Below are positions 20,480 to 29,420 of a stretch of DNA of 64,000 nt, in pieces. Under the pieces are notes generated by a model. The model saw nothing but the letters and a program-made list of their open reading frames with translations, did no database searches and was not told the DNA's origin. Position numbers and translations under genes: made by a program. How positions within the stretch are numbered: position 1 is the stretch's first letter; every line of letters begins with the position of its first letter. The stretch lies in the NCBI GenBank assembly GCA_029880245.1, contig JAOUOR010000001.1, forward strand, positions 61,157 to 125,156, in the 5' to 3' direction. Source of the stretch: Alphaproteobacteria bacterium. GTDB taxonomy: Bacteria; Pseudomonadota; Alphaproteobacteria; Micavibrionales; Micavibrionaceae.

Positions 20480-20856
20480 GTTTGTACTATATATCGCAAG
20501 GGCGGAGATCGAAAGCGCTATATGATTTGTTCTCAAATCAAAAATTATACCGCCACATAAGTGAGTATCATAGAACTCATATTTGTCAGGAATATTAAGT
20601 CAGCATAGGCTGTTTCTGCAAGTATTAGGGTCGTGTAATAAGTATTTTTCTACCTCTGATTGATGGTATGATTGGGTAGGTAAAAATTGCTGATTATGTC
20701 TATAACCCTTTAGTATAAGGGTAACCTATATTTTGGAGAAATCTAAATTTCTATTTGGGTGCATATTATAGTAGTTCTATTTTGGAGAAAAGATATAAAC
20801 TATTTTCTAGTTATGGCAGTATCAAAAACTATGAGTTTTATGTGTGGGGGGTAGTG

Positions 20857-21138
20857 ATGAGCAAAATAAAAAAGCTTAAGGAAACGGCGGAAGCTTCTGT
20901 TTTTATACAGACAAATGAAATATTGAAAAGAAATATCAAATTAGGAGAAATGCGCACAAGTGTTACTTTGGAGCCGCAAGTCTGGAATGTTCTTAATGAT
21001 GTTGCTGCCGAGCATGATTGCGACATACATCAGCTTTGCGAGATGATTAATGAGAGGAAAAGTCCGAAATCATCTCTGGCTTCGGCGATCAGGGTTTTCC
21101 TCATTTCCTATTTGCAAATAAAAGCCACCCGAAAATAA
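20857..21138 (+). CDS. Ribbon-helix-helix domain protein (RHH_4-like)
   Basis: RTSVTLEPQVWNVLNDVAAEHDCDIHQLCEMINERKSPKSSLASAIRVFLISYL. Start at the internal ATG 20857. Confidence 0.8.
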   Translation: MSKIKKLKETAEASVFIQTNEILKRNIKLGEMRTSVTLEPQVWNVLNDVAAEHDCDIHQLCEMINERKSPKSSLASAIRVFLISYLQIKATRK

Positions 21139-21149
21139 AGAGGTGTATT

Positions 21150-21515
21150 ATGAAACGTGTAATGATTGTAGATGATAATAAGGATTTAAGTGACATGATC
21201 TGTGAAATCCTAAGGCGCGAGAATTACGAAGTGACAGCTAAATATGACGGAGAGCAAGCTATTGAAAGTCTTGCTGCGGGGGATAAGTATGATTTGGTGT
21301 TAACTGATATAATTATGCCGGAGCAAGACGGGTATGATGTCCTTAATTATATCAGGAAGGAAAAGCTGGGTATTCCGGTTATTGTCATGTCTGGCGGGGG
21401 CGCGGTTGTTGCGGTAGATGAAATACTACTCACGGCGAAAGCATTTGCCTGCGACATATTGAGCAAGCCTATTCAATTTGATGAATTGACAGATAAAGTC
21501 AAAAAATGGGCCTGA
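21150..21515 (+). CDS. Single-domain response regulator receiver
   Basis: MIVDDNKDLSDMI, LTDIIMPEQDG, VMSGGG, LSKPI; receiver domain only. Confidence 0.93.
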   Translation: MKRVMIVDDNKDLSDMICEILRRENYEVTAKYDGEQAIESLAAGDKYDLVLTDIIMPEQDGYDVLNYIRKEKLGIPVIVMSGGGAVVAVDEILLTAKAFACDILSKPIQFDELTDKVKKWA

Positions 21516-21521
21516 TTTAGC

Positions 21522-21659
21522 ACTATAGTCATTCCCTATTTGTCGCTCACATATGTTTAATACGCTGCGGCGCTAGCGCCTTGTCCGAAACTATCCAAAT
21601 GACTATATATGCTTCTCTTCTCATGCCTTGTGCAAAAATAAAGCGAAACGACTATATGT
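21522..21659. repeat. Intergenic inverted-repeat element, family F (ACTATAGTCATT...AATGACTATAT)
   Basis: Near-inverted ends at 21522-21533 and 21598-21608, central perfect palindrome GGCGCTAGCGCC (21569-21580), then TGCCTTGTGCAAAAATAAAGCGAAACGACTATA, related to 40620-40658. Confidence 0.6.
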
Positions 21660-21793
21660 GCGCTTAGGAGCAGTCATGCTTATAAGGATTATGGCGCGGA
21701 GTTTTTCCGGCTTTTAAAAAAAATTGGCAATTTAAAGTAAAAATATTGCATAATAAGCAGGGTTTACAGAAAAAATAGAAAGAACGAGTTGTC

Positions 21794-22177
21794 ATGGTTT
21801 CATTTGAAAGAACAAAATTGCCTGATTGGGGCATCATAAATGCGAGTAAGGAAGAATGGGATGCTATTAAAGATTTAATAGCGCATGTGGCACAGCCGGA
21901 GATTTTTGGCGGTAGTGGTTTAGATATTATGTCAGGTATGGAGTATGAAGATTGGTTGTCATGGAACATGAAATTTTCTGAGGATAGGTATAAGGATGTA
22001 CCACCGCAAATAATTCATAGGAGTGAGTTGCATGTTATTTTTATGACGGCCTGTAATGCAATAGATGCCAAAGTTCAGGGGTTAACTGAAGAGCATTGGG
22101 GAATCATAGGTGAAATTAATAAGCATAAAATGAGCGAAGCGGTTGAATGTGGTCAGGAAGATTCAGGGCAATATTGA
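21794..22177 (+). CDS. Orphan protein, paralogue of the next ORF
   Basis: Shares NAxxEEWDxIK....A.PE....GS with 22216-22605. Confidence 0.65.
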   Translation: MVSFERTKLPDWGIINASKEEWDAIKDLIAHVAQPEIFGGSGLDIMSGMEYEDWLSWNMKFSEDRYKDVPPQIIHRSELHVIFMTACNAIDAKVQGLTEEHWGIIGEINKHKMSEAVECGQEDSGQY

Positions 22178-22215
22178 ATATGATATGATGATTTTAGGAT
22201 TATTGTGAGAAATAG

Positions 22216-22605
22216 ATGATTGAATTTCAGACAAAAGCAGATGGAAGATCATTTGCAGGTTTAAATGCCACGCAGGAGGAATGGGATGGTATTAAGCGCA
22301 TCGTCGATACTGCCGCAAAGCCTGAGGTGTATTATGGTTCGGATTACGGGCAGTGCACAGGAGGCAGATTCTCATTAGAGCAGATTCAGCTTTTGTCAGA
22401 AAGATTGAATTCATTCGAGTTATATAATGCGCCGCCTGTCACTATGTTTAGAAAAGATGTCGTAACATTATTGGCGATATGTCAAAATATCACAGATTCT
22501 CGTGCTGATTTTTCGGCTGTTAATGATGACAAATTGGTGAAGGACATTGAACAGCAAATGTTTCGTATAGATATGGATGAAATATTTACGGGCCCCGCAA
22601 AATAA
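22216..22605 (+). CDS. Orphan protein, paralogue of the previous ORF
   Basis: NATQEEWDGIKRIVDTAAKPEVYYGS vs NASKEEWDAIKDLIAHVAQPEIFGGS. Confidence 0.65.
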   Translation: MIEFQTKADGRSFAGLNATQEEWDGIKRIVDTAAKPEVYYGSDYGQCTGGRFSLEQIQLLSERLNSFELYNAPPVTMFRKDVVTLLAICQNITDSRADFSAVNDDKLVKDIEQQMFRIDMDEIFTGPAK

Positions 22606-22628
22606 AGGCGTGTGAGTGAGGATATGTA

Positions 22629-24413
22629 ATGCCGGATATAAATGATGTTATTGCTGCCGTTTCTAATGGACATGCTTATTATGGGGCTGATAATCATGCC
22701 GGACATTTAGATGAATTTCGTTCTGCCGGATTTCAAGTCAACAAACCCGAAGATGTGGCCAAAATCATGCAGGAAACGCTCAATCATCCTGATACCAAGG
22801 CCGCTATGAATGTTGATAATGGCGATGTTATTATTGTCAATAGCAAAACTGGCGTTGTTATTGCACTTTCCCCTAGTGATCATTTTCATGATCCGGGTTC
22901 AACTTATCCTACTAATAACCCAGATAAATATGATAATATGCTTAAAAAGCTTAAATCTGAGGGGATGGTTGTTGAAGCTACGAATCTTGAGCAAGTGAAT
23001 GCTATGGTTGAGAAATTTACAGAAAACACAGAGTTTTCCAAAGAAACCATAGCAAAAATGGAAAGTGATGCGGTTCAAGATATTAAAAATGAATTAGATG
23101 CGAATGCAAAAGTCAAAGGTTATATTATTCCAACTGCAGATGACGTTGCAGCTCTGGATAGTTTTGCCGAGAACAATGTTGCGGAACAACGCAAGCAAAT
23201 AGATGCAGAAAAAACGGCACAAGCGGAAAGAACTGTTGCTAATCAAGAAGCGGCAGAGTTAAGGAAAGACGTTAGTCATACTATAGATACTCCAGAAAAT
23301 GCCATTATTGAAGTTGCCGAAGATGGGAAGTCCGCACAAATTATAGATAAAGATGGAAATTCTTATGATCTTGAAGTTAAGGATGATGGCAAAGTTTCCA
23401 TGAAAGGCGAGCTTGCCGATGGACGGAAAATTGATGTGGAATTTACCGAGAGGCAGTCAAGAAAACTTCTGAAAAATATGCCTGACTTCAAGGGTGTTAT
23501 GGGAGAGCTGATTGGGCCGGCTCTTGTTTTTGGTGCAGTTCTGACAACGGGGGCTTCGCCTGCAGAAGCGGCGGAGGCGGCTGTGGATTCTGTTTTCGGG
23601 AACACAAGAGAGGCCCTCCGGAAAGATAATGTAACCGCAGGCGATATTGCGGTGGGCGTTGGATATGATGCGGCTTCTATGGTTGCTTCGGAAACAGTGG
23701 AAGCCGTTAAGGAAGGTAAAAGTACTTTGGCGATAATCGGGGCTGCCGCCGAAGATGTAGCGGAAGGGGCTGGTTGTGTTGTTGGAGGGGGCGCCGGTGC
23801 GGCTTTGGGTGCTACGGTTTCTTCACCAACTGTTATAGGTGTGCCTGTCGCGACGGGGGCGGGGGCTGTCGGGGGATGTGCGATTGGCTCGGCGGTTGTT
23901 GATAAAACGATTGATGGCGGGAAAGCGGCTGTTGGCTACGTGATTGAAAAAACACCCGAGATGGTTGAGGGTGCCAAAAATGCAGCGTCTTATGTTGCAC
24001 ATTCTGTTGCAGATGGGGCAAATGATGCAAAGGAAAGTGCTGTGGAGGTTGTTCGTGCAATCAGTGAAGGAATTGATGCGACTATAGCGTATTACTCAGG
24101 AGATCAAAGGCCGAGCCCTTTACCTGAAGGCGTGATCGACCGGACATCAGACATTGCCGATCTTTTTCAGCCGGATGCTAGTTACATTGCACAATCCAGT
24201 ACCGGGGGTACTGATTTGCTGCTGAGTGAAATAGCTAAGAGTGATCGGGTTCAGTTTATGATAAATGAGAGTGAAGAGCCAATGACATTACTTGCGCTTG
24301 AAGAGAAAAGAGCATCAGTGCAAAATGAGCAAAACAGAGCAGCGGCTCAACAAGCCGAGCAGCAAAGATATCTGGATCAATGGCAGATGAATAATTCAGC
24401 CCAGCCGCGTTAA
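22629..24413 (+). CDS. Large orphan protein with glycine-zipper hydrophobic segment (594 aa)
   Basis: N-terminal globular part, Ala/Glu-rich helical part, GAGCVVGGGAGAALGATVSSPTVIGVPVATGAGAVGGCAIGSAVV, Gln-rich C-terminus. Starts 24 nt after the preceding stop codon. Confidence 0.75.
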   Translation: MPDINDVIAAVSNGHAYYGADNHAGHLDEFRSAGFQVNKPEDVAKIMQETLNHPDTKAAMNVDNGDVIIVNSKTGVVIALSPSDHFHDPGSTYPTNNPDKYDNMLKKLKSEGMVVEATNLEQVNAMVEKFTENTEFSKETIAKMESDAVQDIKNELDANAKVKGYIIPTADDVAALDSFAENNVAEQRKQIDAEKTAQAERTVANQEAAELRKDVSHTIDTPENAIIEVAEDGKSAQIIDKDGNSYDLEVKDDGKVSMKGELADGRKIDVEFTERQSRKLLKNMPDFKGVMGELIGPALVFGAVLTTGASPAEAAEAAVDSVFGNTREALRKDNVTAGDIAVGVGYDAASMVASETVEAVKEGKSTLAIIGAAAEDVAEGAGCVVGGGAGAALGATVSSPTVIGVPVATGAGAVGGCAIGSAVVDKTIDGGKAAVGYVIEKTPEMVEGAKNAASYVAHSVADGANDAKESAVEVVRAISEGIDATIAYYSGDQRPSPLPEGVIDRTSDIADLFQPDASYIAQSSTGGTDLLLSEIAKSDRVQFMINESEEPMTLLALEEKRASVQNEQNRAAAQQAEQQRYLDQWQMNNSAQPR

Positions 24414-24480
24414 TATCGGATGATTTTCTTCATAGGGTTTGGTATTCTACGCGGATAGCCGGAAATAACAGCGGAGTGCC

Positions 24481-24822
24481 ATGTCTGAAGAAAATATACC
24501 TTTACCATCTGTTGAGGACATGCCTGTATTGCGTGATGCAGCCGAGGGGATGCAACTGGATCTGATTGTTGGTGATCGGGGTGAGGTCTATATTTTACAT
24601 GCAAAACCGCTGCCTGAGCCTGTGAACTGGGTTGAGTATGACCGCGAAGTTTTAAAGCTCTATTTAATCAGCGATAAGGGCCGGATACAAGGCGTAGGAC
24701 TTAAGGTGAAAAAACGACTGGATGAAATAATATCAGCAGCAAGGCAGGTTTGTCTTATTCACTGTAAGAACGGGGATATTGTGCATGCATATGAAATGCC
24801 TCTTGTACATCAGGTAAAATAA
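24481..24822 (+). CDS. Hypothetical protein (113 aa)
   Basis: Intact ORF, same strand as flanking genes; no family recognised. Confidence 0.6.
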   Translation: MSEENIPLPSVEDMPVLRDAAEGMQLDLIVGDRGEVYILHAKPLPEPVNWVEYDREVLKLYLISDKGRIQGVGLKVKKRLDEIISAARQVCLIHCKNGDIVHAYEMPLVHQVK

Positions 24823-24849
24823 GCAGACACTATATAGTTAGATTGTAGC

Positions 24850-25401
24850 TTGCGTATTTTAACCAGTAAGGTGTCTAGATCCATAGGGGCTATTCAGTTT
24901 TTCAAGGAAGGCGAGATTATCGTCAGTAAAACCGACCTTAAAGGCCGCCTGACATATGCGAATAAAGTATTCCTGGATATTGCGGGTTTTACAGAAGAAG
25001 AGCTTTTGGGTGCGCCGCATAGTATTTTAAGGCATCCTGATATGCCCAGATGTGTTTTCAAATTTCTGTGGGATACGATAGAGGCAAAGAAAGAGATTTT
25101 TGCCTATGTTATAAATCGTTGCAAGAACGGCGATCATTACTGGGTATTGGCGCATGTCACACCCAGCATCAGTGCGAAGGGCTCCGTAGAAGGTTATCAC
25201 TCCAATAGGCGCGTTCCAAACCCGCAAATAGTTCAAAGCGTTATTGCGCCCTTATATAAGTCCTTGCTTGAAATCGAGAAAAGCGAAAGTAACGCAAAAA
25301 CAGGTATGAATAAATCATTTGATACCCTTGTTGGTATTCTTAAAGAAAAAGGTATGGGATATGATGAATTTATCTTTTCTCTCAACAACAAGAAATTTTA
25401 G
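24850..25401 (+). CDS. Aer-type PAS domain protein
   Basis: [84 protein letters not shown] start. Confidence 0.85.
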   Translation: MRILTSKVSRSIGAIQFFKEGEIIVSKTDLKGRLTYANKVFLDIAGFTEEELLGAPHSILRHPDMPRCVFKFLWDTIEAKKEIFAYVINRCKNGDHYWVLAHVTPSISAKGSVEGYHSNRRVPNPQIVQSVIAPLYKSLLEIEKSESNAKTGMNKSFDTLVGILKEKGMGYDEFIFSLNNKKF

Positions 25402-26677
25402 TATTTTATCCGCGGTTTTGACTTTAGGGATCGTAGGGCCTTTTTTTGCGGGACATGCTACTCTCGCGGTTATTCTAGCGGTTATTCTAATGGGCAGCGT
25501 AGGGCTTTCCCTTTATGTACAAAGTCGTATGAATTCAGAGATATTGCGCGTTAAAAATATTTGCCAGAAATTGGCAATGGGGGATTTTGAAAAGCGCATT
25601 ACGCATATCAAGGATAAGGGCGCAATAGGAGAGATGGAGTGGGCTATTAATGCGATGATCGATCATGTTGATGCCTTTATCCGCGAAGCTGCGGCTTCAA
25701 TGGAATATACAAGCCGCAACCAGTATTTCAGAAAAATTCTGGAATCGGGGTTGCATGGTTCGGTTTTATCTGCTGCGCAAACCATTAACCTTGCGATGGA
25801 AAGTGTCGAAGAAAAAATGGATGGCTTTGGGAAAATTGCTGATAGTGTTGATCATTCCCTGAAAGAAGTGGTCAGTGAGATAAAAATCTCGGTTTCCAGT
25901 CTTAAAGACACGACGGAGATAATGGAAAGTGTCGTAGATTTGACACAAAAAGGATCCAAAGAGGCCGTGCAGTTTTCGGAAAGTGCATCTTTGAGTGTTC
26001 AGGCAATATCTGCTGCGGCGGAAGAAATGTCGAGTTCGGTCTCCGGGATTAGTAAACAGATGAACCACGCCTCCGAAATATCCCGTAATGCTGTAGAAAA
26101 GGCGGAGCAATCTGCCGATATGATCAAAGAGCTTGCCGAGACAGCGCAAAAAATCGGGGATGTTGTTTGCCTGATTGAGGAAATTGCGGAGCAGACAAAT
26201 CTGTTGGCTCTTAACGCGACGATTGAGGCTGCGCGCGCCGGAGATGCCGGCAAAGGTTTTGCTGTGGTTGCCAGCGAGGTTAAGGAACTGGCCGGCCAGA
26301 CCTCTCAGGCGACAGAGGAAATTACAGTGCAGGTTCAAAGTATCCAGAGAGCCACAAAAAATGCGGTTATTGCCTTTGATGAGATTGGGAATATTGTAAA
26401 AGAGATTAATGAAGCCTCGACGGCTGTGGCTACGGCAATTGAAGAGCAAAGCGCGGCGTCGAACGAGATTGCTTCGAATGCCGAGAAAGCTTCGGGCGGG
26501 ACAACGCAGGTGGCTTCGAATGTCAATGAAATGGGCCAGAGCATTGGTCAGGTTGATGAGGCTTCCAAACAAGTTGGCACTATCACCAATAAATTGGCTG
26601 ATTTTTCTTCACAAAAGGTCGAGGGATTGCTCAAGGAAATGAGCGCCTTCATGGAAGAGCTTAAGAAGATCGCCTGA
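25361..26677 (+). CDS. Methyl-accepting chemotaxis protein with no periplasmic sensor domain
   Basis: Hydrophobic TM pair, then MCP signalling core [41 protein letters not shown]. Start at ATG 25361 inside the PAS gene. Confidence 0.93.
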   Translation: MMNLSFLSTTRNFSILSAVLTLGIVGPFFAGHATLAVILAVILMGSVGLSLYVQSRMNSEILRVKNICQKLAMGDFEKRITHIKDKGAIGEMEWAINAMIDHVDAFIREAAASMEYTSRNQYFRKILESGLHGSVLSAAQTINLAMESVEEKMDGFGKIADSVDHSLKEVVSEIKISVSSLKDTTEIMESVVDLTQKGSKEAVQFSESASLSVQAISAAAEEMSSSVSGISKQMNHASEISRNAVEKAEQSADMIKELAETAQKIGDVVCLIEEIAEQTNLLALNATIEAARAGDAGKGFAVVASEVKELAGQTSQATEEITVQVQSIQRATKNAVIAFDEIGNIVKEINEASTAVATAIEEQSAASNEIASNAEKASGGTTQVASNVNEMGQSIGQVDEASKQVGTITNKLADFSSQKVEGLLKEMSAFMEELKKIA

Positions 26678-26714
26678 GATCGACGTGTCCGGTGATGGGT
26701 AAAATTTGGAAAGC

Positions 26715-27650
26715 TTAAAGAGTGGGTTTTATGAGTGGTTCACTATTTACAAGCTGATCTAAAATGTCCTGTTCAGATTCAAAAAGATTTGAATTTTGTT
26801 CACAAAACGTAGATAGGCTTTTAACTCTAAAAGCACCTTCTCCCATAAATGGATTGTTCAGGGTTCCTTCGCTTGCGGGAAAATACGCTGCAGTAGACCC
26901 TTTTGCCCCCATATTGAGCAATATACGAATATTTTCAGCGGTCGAGGGAGCATTAGATTTTGCTTCATTTCCCAGATCGATAACTGCTGCATTTACTCTG
27001 CCTGCACCGCCAAACTGTTCTAAGATAGGTGATATATGCTCTTTGATCTGGCTTGGTAATATTTCTTCTTTATACATATCGGCATATATATCAGCACGTT
27101 TTTCTGCGACATAACGCATAACGGCAATGTCCAAGGGTGTATGTTTTTTGGCATCTTCATTTCTCAAATCAAAATTACTAGCAGGAATTGCTGTGCGGGC
27201 ATTAATATCCATTGCTAAATTATGTCGAGAGTAAGCCTTTTTTAAATTTTTAAGTGCAATATCATGATTGGACAAGATAGCCCAGCATACATCGTTACCA
27301 CCTTCAATTATTAAGAGTGTGCCCAGGCTTTCCGAAAACTGCGATATCGCGGTATAGTTATTTTTAGGAACTTCTGAAACAACTTTGTGATCTCTTTTCA
27401 TATCTAAAAACAGATCAAGGCATTTTGGCTTGCTGTGATATACAGTATGCAGATATATATCAAGCGGGTCTTGAGCCATGACGTGCATGCCTGCTTGTTT
27501 ATGTGCGTTTTCGGGGATCTCAATAATCCGTTTTAAGTTTAATAGATTATAGTCACTTCTTAATGCTTCAATAGTAACGCTTGCATTGTTATCATTTGTT
27601 ACGATGGCTTCAAAAAGAGAATTAATAGTATCCTGATCTGGATTTTCCAT
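26715..27650 (-). CDS. Hypothetical protein, possible degenerate ankyrin-type repeats
   Basis: 311 aa; segments such as KKHTPLDIAVMRYVAEKRADIYADM and NIRILLNMGAKGS are ankyrin-like but weak. Confidence 0.5.
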   Translation of the reverse strand: MENPDQDTINSLFEAIVTNDNNASVTIEALRSDYNLLNLKRIIEIPENAHKQAGMHVMAQDPLDIYLHTVYHSKPKCLDLFLDMKRDHKVVSEVPKNNYTAISQFSESLGTLLIIEGGNDVCWAILSNHDIALKNLKKAYSRHNLAMDINARTAIPASNFDLRNEDAKKHTPLDIAVMRYVAEKRADIYADMYKEEILPSQIKEHISPILEQFGGAGRVNAAVIDLGNEAKSNAPSTAENIRILLNMGAKGSTAAYFPASEGTLNNPFMGEGAFRVKSLSTFCEQNSNLFESEQDILDQLVNSEPLIKPTL

Positions 27651-27744
27651 TACTCAACCCCGAATATTCAATTTTATTATTGATAAACAATAGTATTATA
27701 GAAAATATTGGTCAAGTTTATTTTTGAATGGGAATTATATTCAA

Positions 27745-27835
27745 TGGAGGAGAGGATGGGATTCGAACCCACGTAGGGCTATGAACCCTAACACGCTTTC
27801 CAAGCGTGCGCCTTAAGCCACTCGGCCACCTCTCC
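27745..27835 (-). tRNA. tRNA-Ser(GGA)
   Basis: Minus-strand GGAGAGGTGGCCGAGTGGCTTAAGGCGCACGCTTGGAAAGCGTGTTAGGGTTCATAGCCCTACGTGGGTTCGAATCCCATCCTCTCCTCCA; long variable arm, anticodon GGA. Confidence 0.95.
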
Positions 27836-27973
27836 TTATAAGCGCATACCCAATCTTTCAGATTATGCCCGCGCACCATAAACTTATCTGTTTGAAAATT
27901 CAAGTCGTACCTTTTCCTTAACGGCATGTGTTGTTACAATAAATTAGGTTAGGATTCTCATAGGCTTATTTAG

Positions 27974-28579
27974 ATGCGCAAAATTATATATTTCCTTCTT
28001 ATTATTCCCATATTGGCTGTGTTGGCTCATGATGTTTTTCTGTTTACCCAAAATCAGGACAAGGGTTTTATGCTTTCTGATGCGGGGTGGATCTGGTCGA
28101 AATACCATCCCGAGACTCATGATCAATGGAAAATCAAGCTCAAGGAATATGAGGATGCATTCGGGGAGTCTCTTCCTTTGGAAAAAATTGCGGATTTAGT
28201 TCCGGTTAAGCCGATAGAAGAAGAGGAACAAGTCACGCCGCTTGATGTTTCTCCGGTTGATGAAGGGCAGGAAACAGAAGGGCAAGCTATACCGGATGAG
28301 GAATCTTATGCGGAGGAATTTACCCAGAAATCCGGAAAAGAGGGTAGCGAAGTCATTCCACCAAAACAGCATGCCGAGCAGATAGCCAGTGAACGTGCCG
28401 TGTTACAGGACCATGTCGGATTTTTGCTAGAGCAAAAAGCTGTTTTTATCTTCTTCGGGTTTCTTGTTCTGGTGTATTTGATTGACCTGATCTTGTTCCA
28501 GATGATTTTCGGGTTTTTGCTTTTCCTGAAGCCCAAATCAAAGAAGAATAAACAATATGGAAGACGTCAGAATTACTAG
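27974..28579 (+). CDS. Hypothetical membrane protein with two TM helices and an acidic linker
   Basis: N- and C-terminal hydrophobic helices; Glu-rich middle. Confidence 0.65.
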   Translation: MRKIIYFLLIIPILAVLAHDVFLFTQNQDKGFMLSDAGWIWSKYHPETHDQWKIKLKEYEDAFGESLPLEKIADLVPVKPIEEEEQVTPLDVSPVDEGQETEGQAIPDEESYAEEFTQKSGKEGSEVIPPKQHAEQIASERAVLQDHVGFLLEQKAVFIFFGFLVLVYLIDLILFQMIFGFLLFLKPKSKKNKQYGRRQNY

Positions 28580-29334
28580 CGAAGTGCCATTGCTTTTACT
28601 TTTGTATCAATGATGGCTAAATCTTCACCCCGTGAAAGGCTGTGACCGCCGTCTTCTATATAGACAATCTCTACATTTGAAGGACCGAAGCAGGTCTTGA
28701 TGCGTTCGGCTTTTTCCCACGGCACATCGGCGTCAAGCTTTCCTTGTATCAATGTGATGGGGGTGGCTGTATTATAAGTGTCGTGCAGTAAAGATTGCTG
28801 CTCGCCGTCATCCAGTAAGGCTTTGGTAAAGATATAAGGCTCGTCACTATACTCATTGGCTTCTTCCAGACGGCCCGTTTTTTCAAGGATGTCATATTGA
28901 TCGGGTGTCATTTGTGCTTTGATATCGCGGGTAAAATCAGGCGCGGCGGCAATGCCGACAACGCCTTTTATTTTCTCTTGATTTTGCAACAGTAACTTTA
29001 AGGCAATCCAGCCTCCCATAGAGGAGCCAACCAGAATAATTTTTTTGCATTTGACAATTTGATCAATCATATTTTGTGCATCTGCCAGCCAGGACCCAAT
29101 AGTCCCGTCAACAAAATTGCCTTTGGAAATGCCGTGACCGGAATAGTCAAAGCGCAAGAATTCATGGCCGCGCTCACAGCATTTTTCTTCAAGGTACCGA
29201 GCCTTTGTGCCTTCCATATCCGATTTGAATCCGCCCAAAAAAACAATGGCAGGCAGGTCTTCATTTTTACTTAAGCTATGGATATAGGCTAAAGACGGTC
29301 TGTTTTCTATTTCCAGATATTGGATTTGTGTCAT
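28576..29334 (-). CDS. Alpha/beta hydrolase
   Basis: VFLGGFKSDMEGTKA, GSSMGGWIALKLL nucleophile elbow, GGHSLSRGED His region. Confidence 0.9.
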   Translation of the reverse strand: MTQIQYLEIENRPSLAYIHSLSKNEDLPAIVFLGGFKSDMEGTKARYLEEKCCERGHEFLRFDYSGHGISKGNFVDGTIGSWLADAQNMIDQIVKCKKIILVGSSMGGWIALKLLLQNQEKIKGVVGIAAAPDFTRDIKAQMTPDQYDILEKTGRLEEANEYSDEPYIFTKALLDDGEQQSLLHDTYNTATPITLIQGKLDADVPWEKAERIKTCFGPSNVEIVYIEDGGHSLSRGEDLAIIDTKVKAMALR

Positions 29335-29420
29335 GGGAGGTTCCGATTTTATGATTTATGATGATTCATTGATAAATCATTTGAAAAAGACTTTCCAGAG
29401 CTTAAAAAGCGGACTAGTTT

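Noticed and set aside
24410-24604. 64-aa minus-strand ORF MHVKYRPHPDHQQSDPVASPRLHHAIQACPQQM
   Set aside because: Antisense to 24481-24822; composition typical of antisense reads.
25766-26572. 268-aa minus-strand ORF
   Set aside because: Antisense to the MCP coding region; long antisense ORFs are expected over its biased codon usage.
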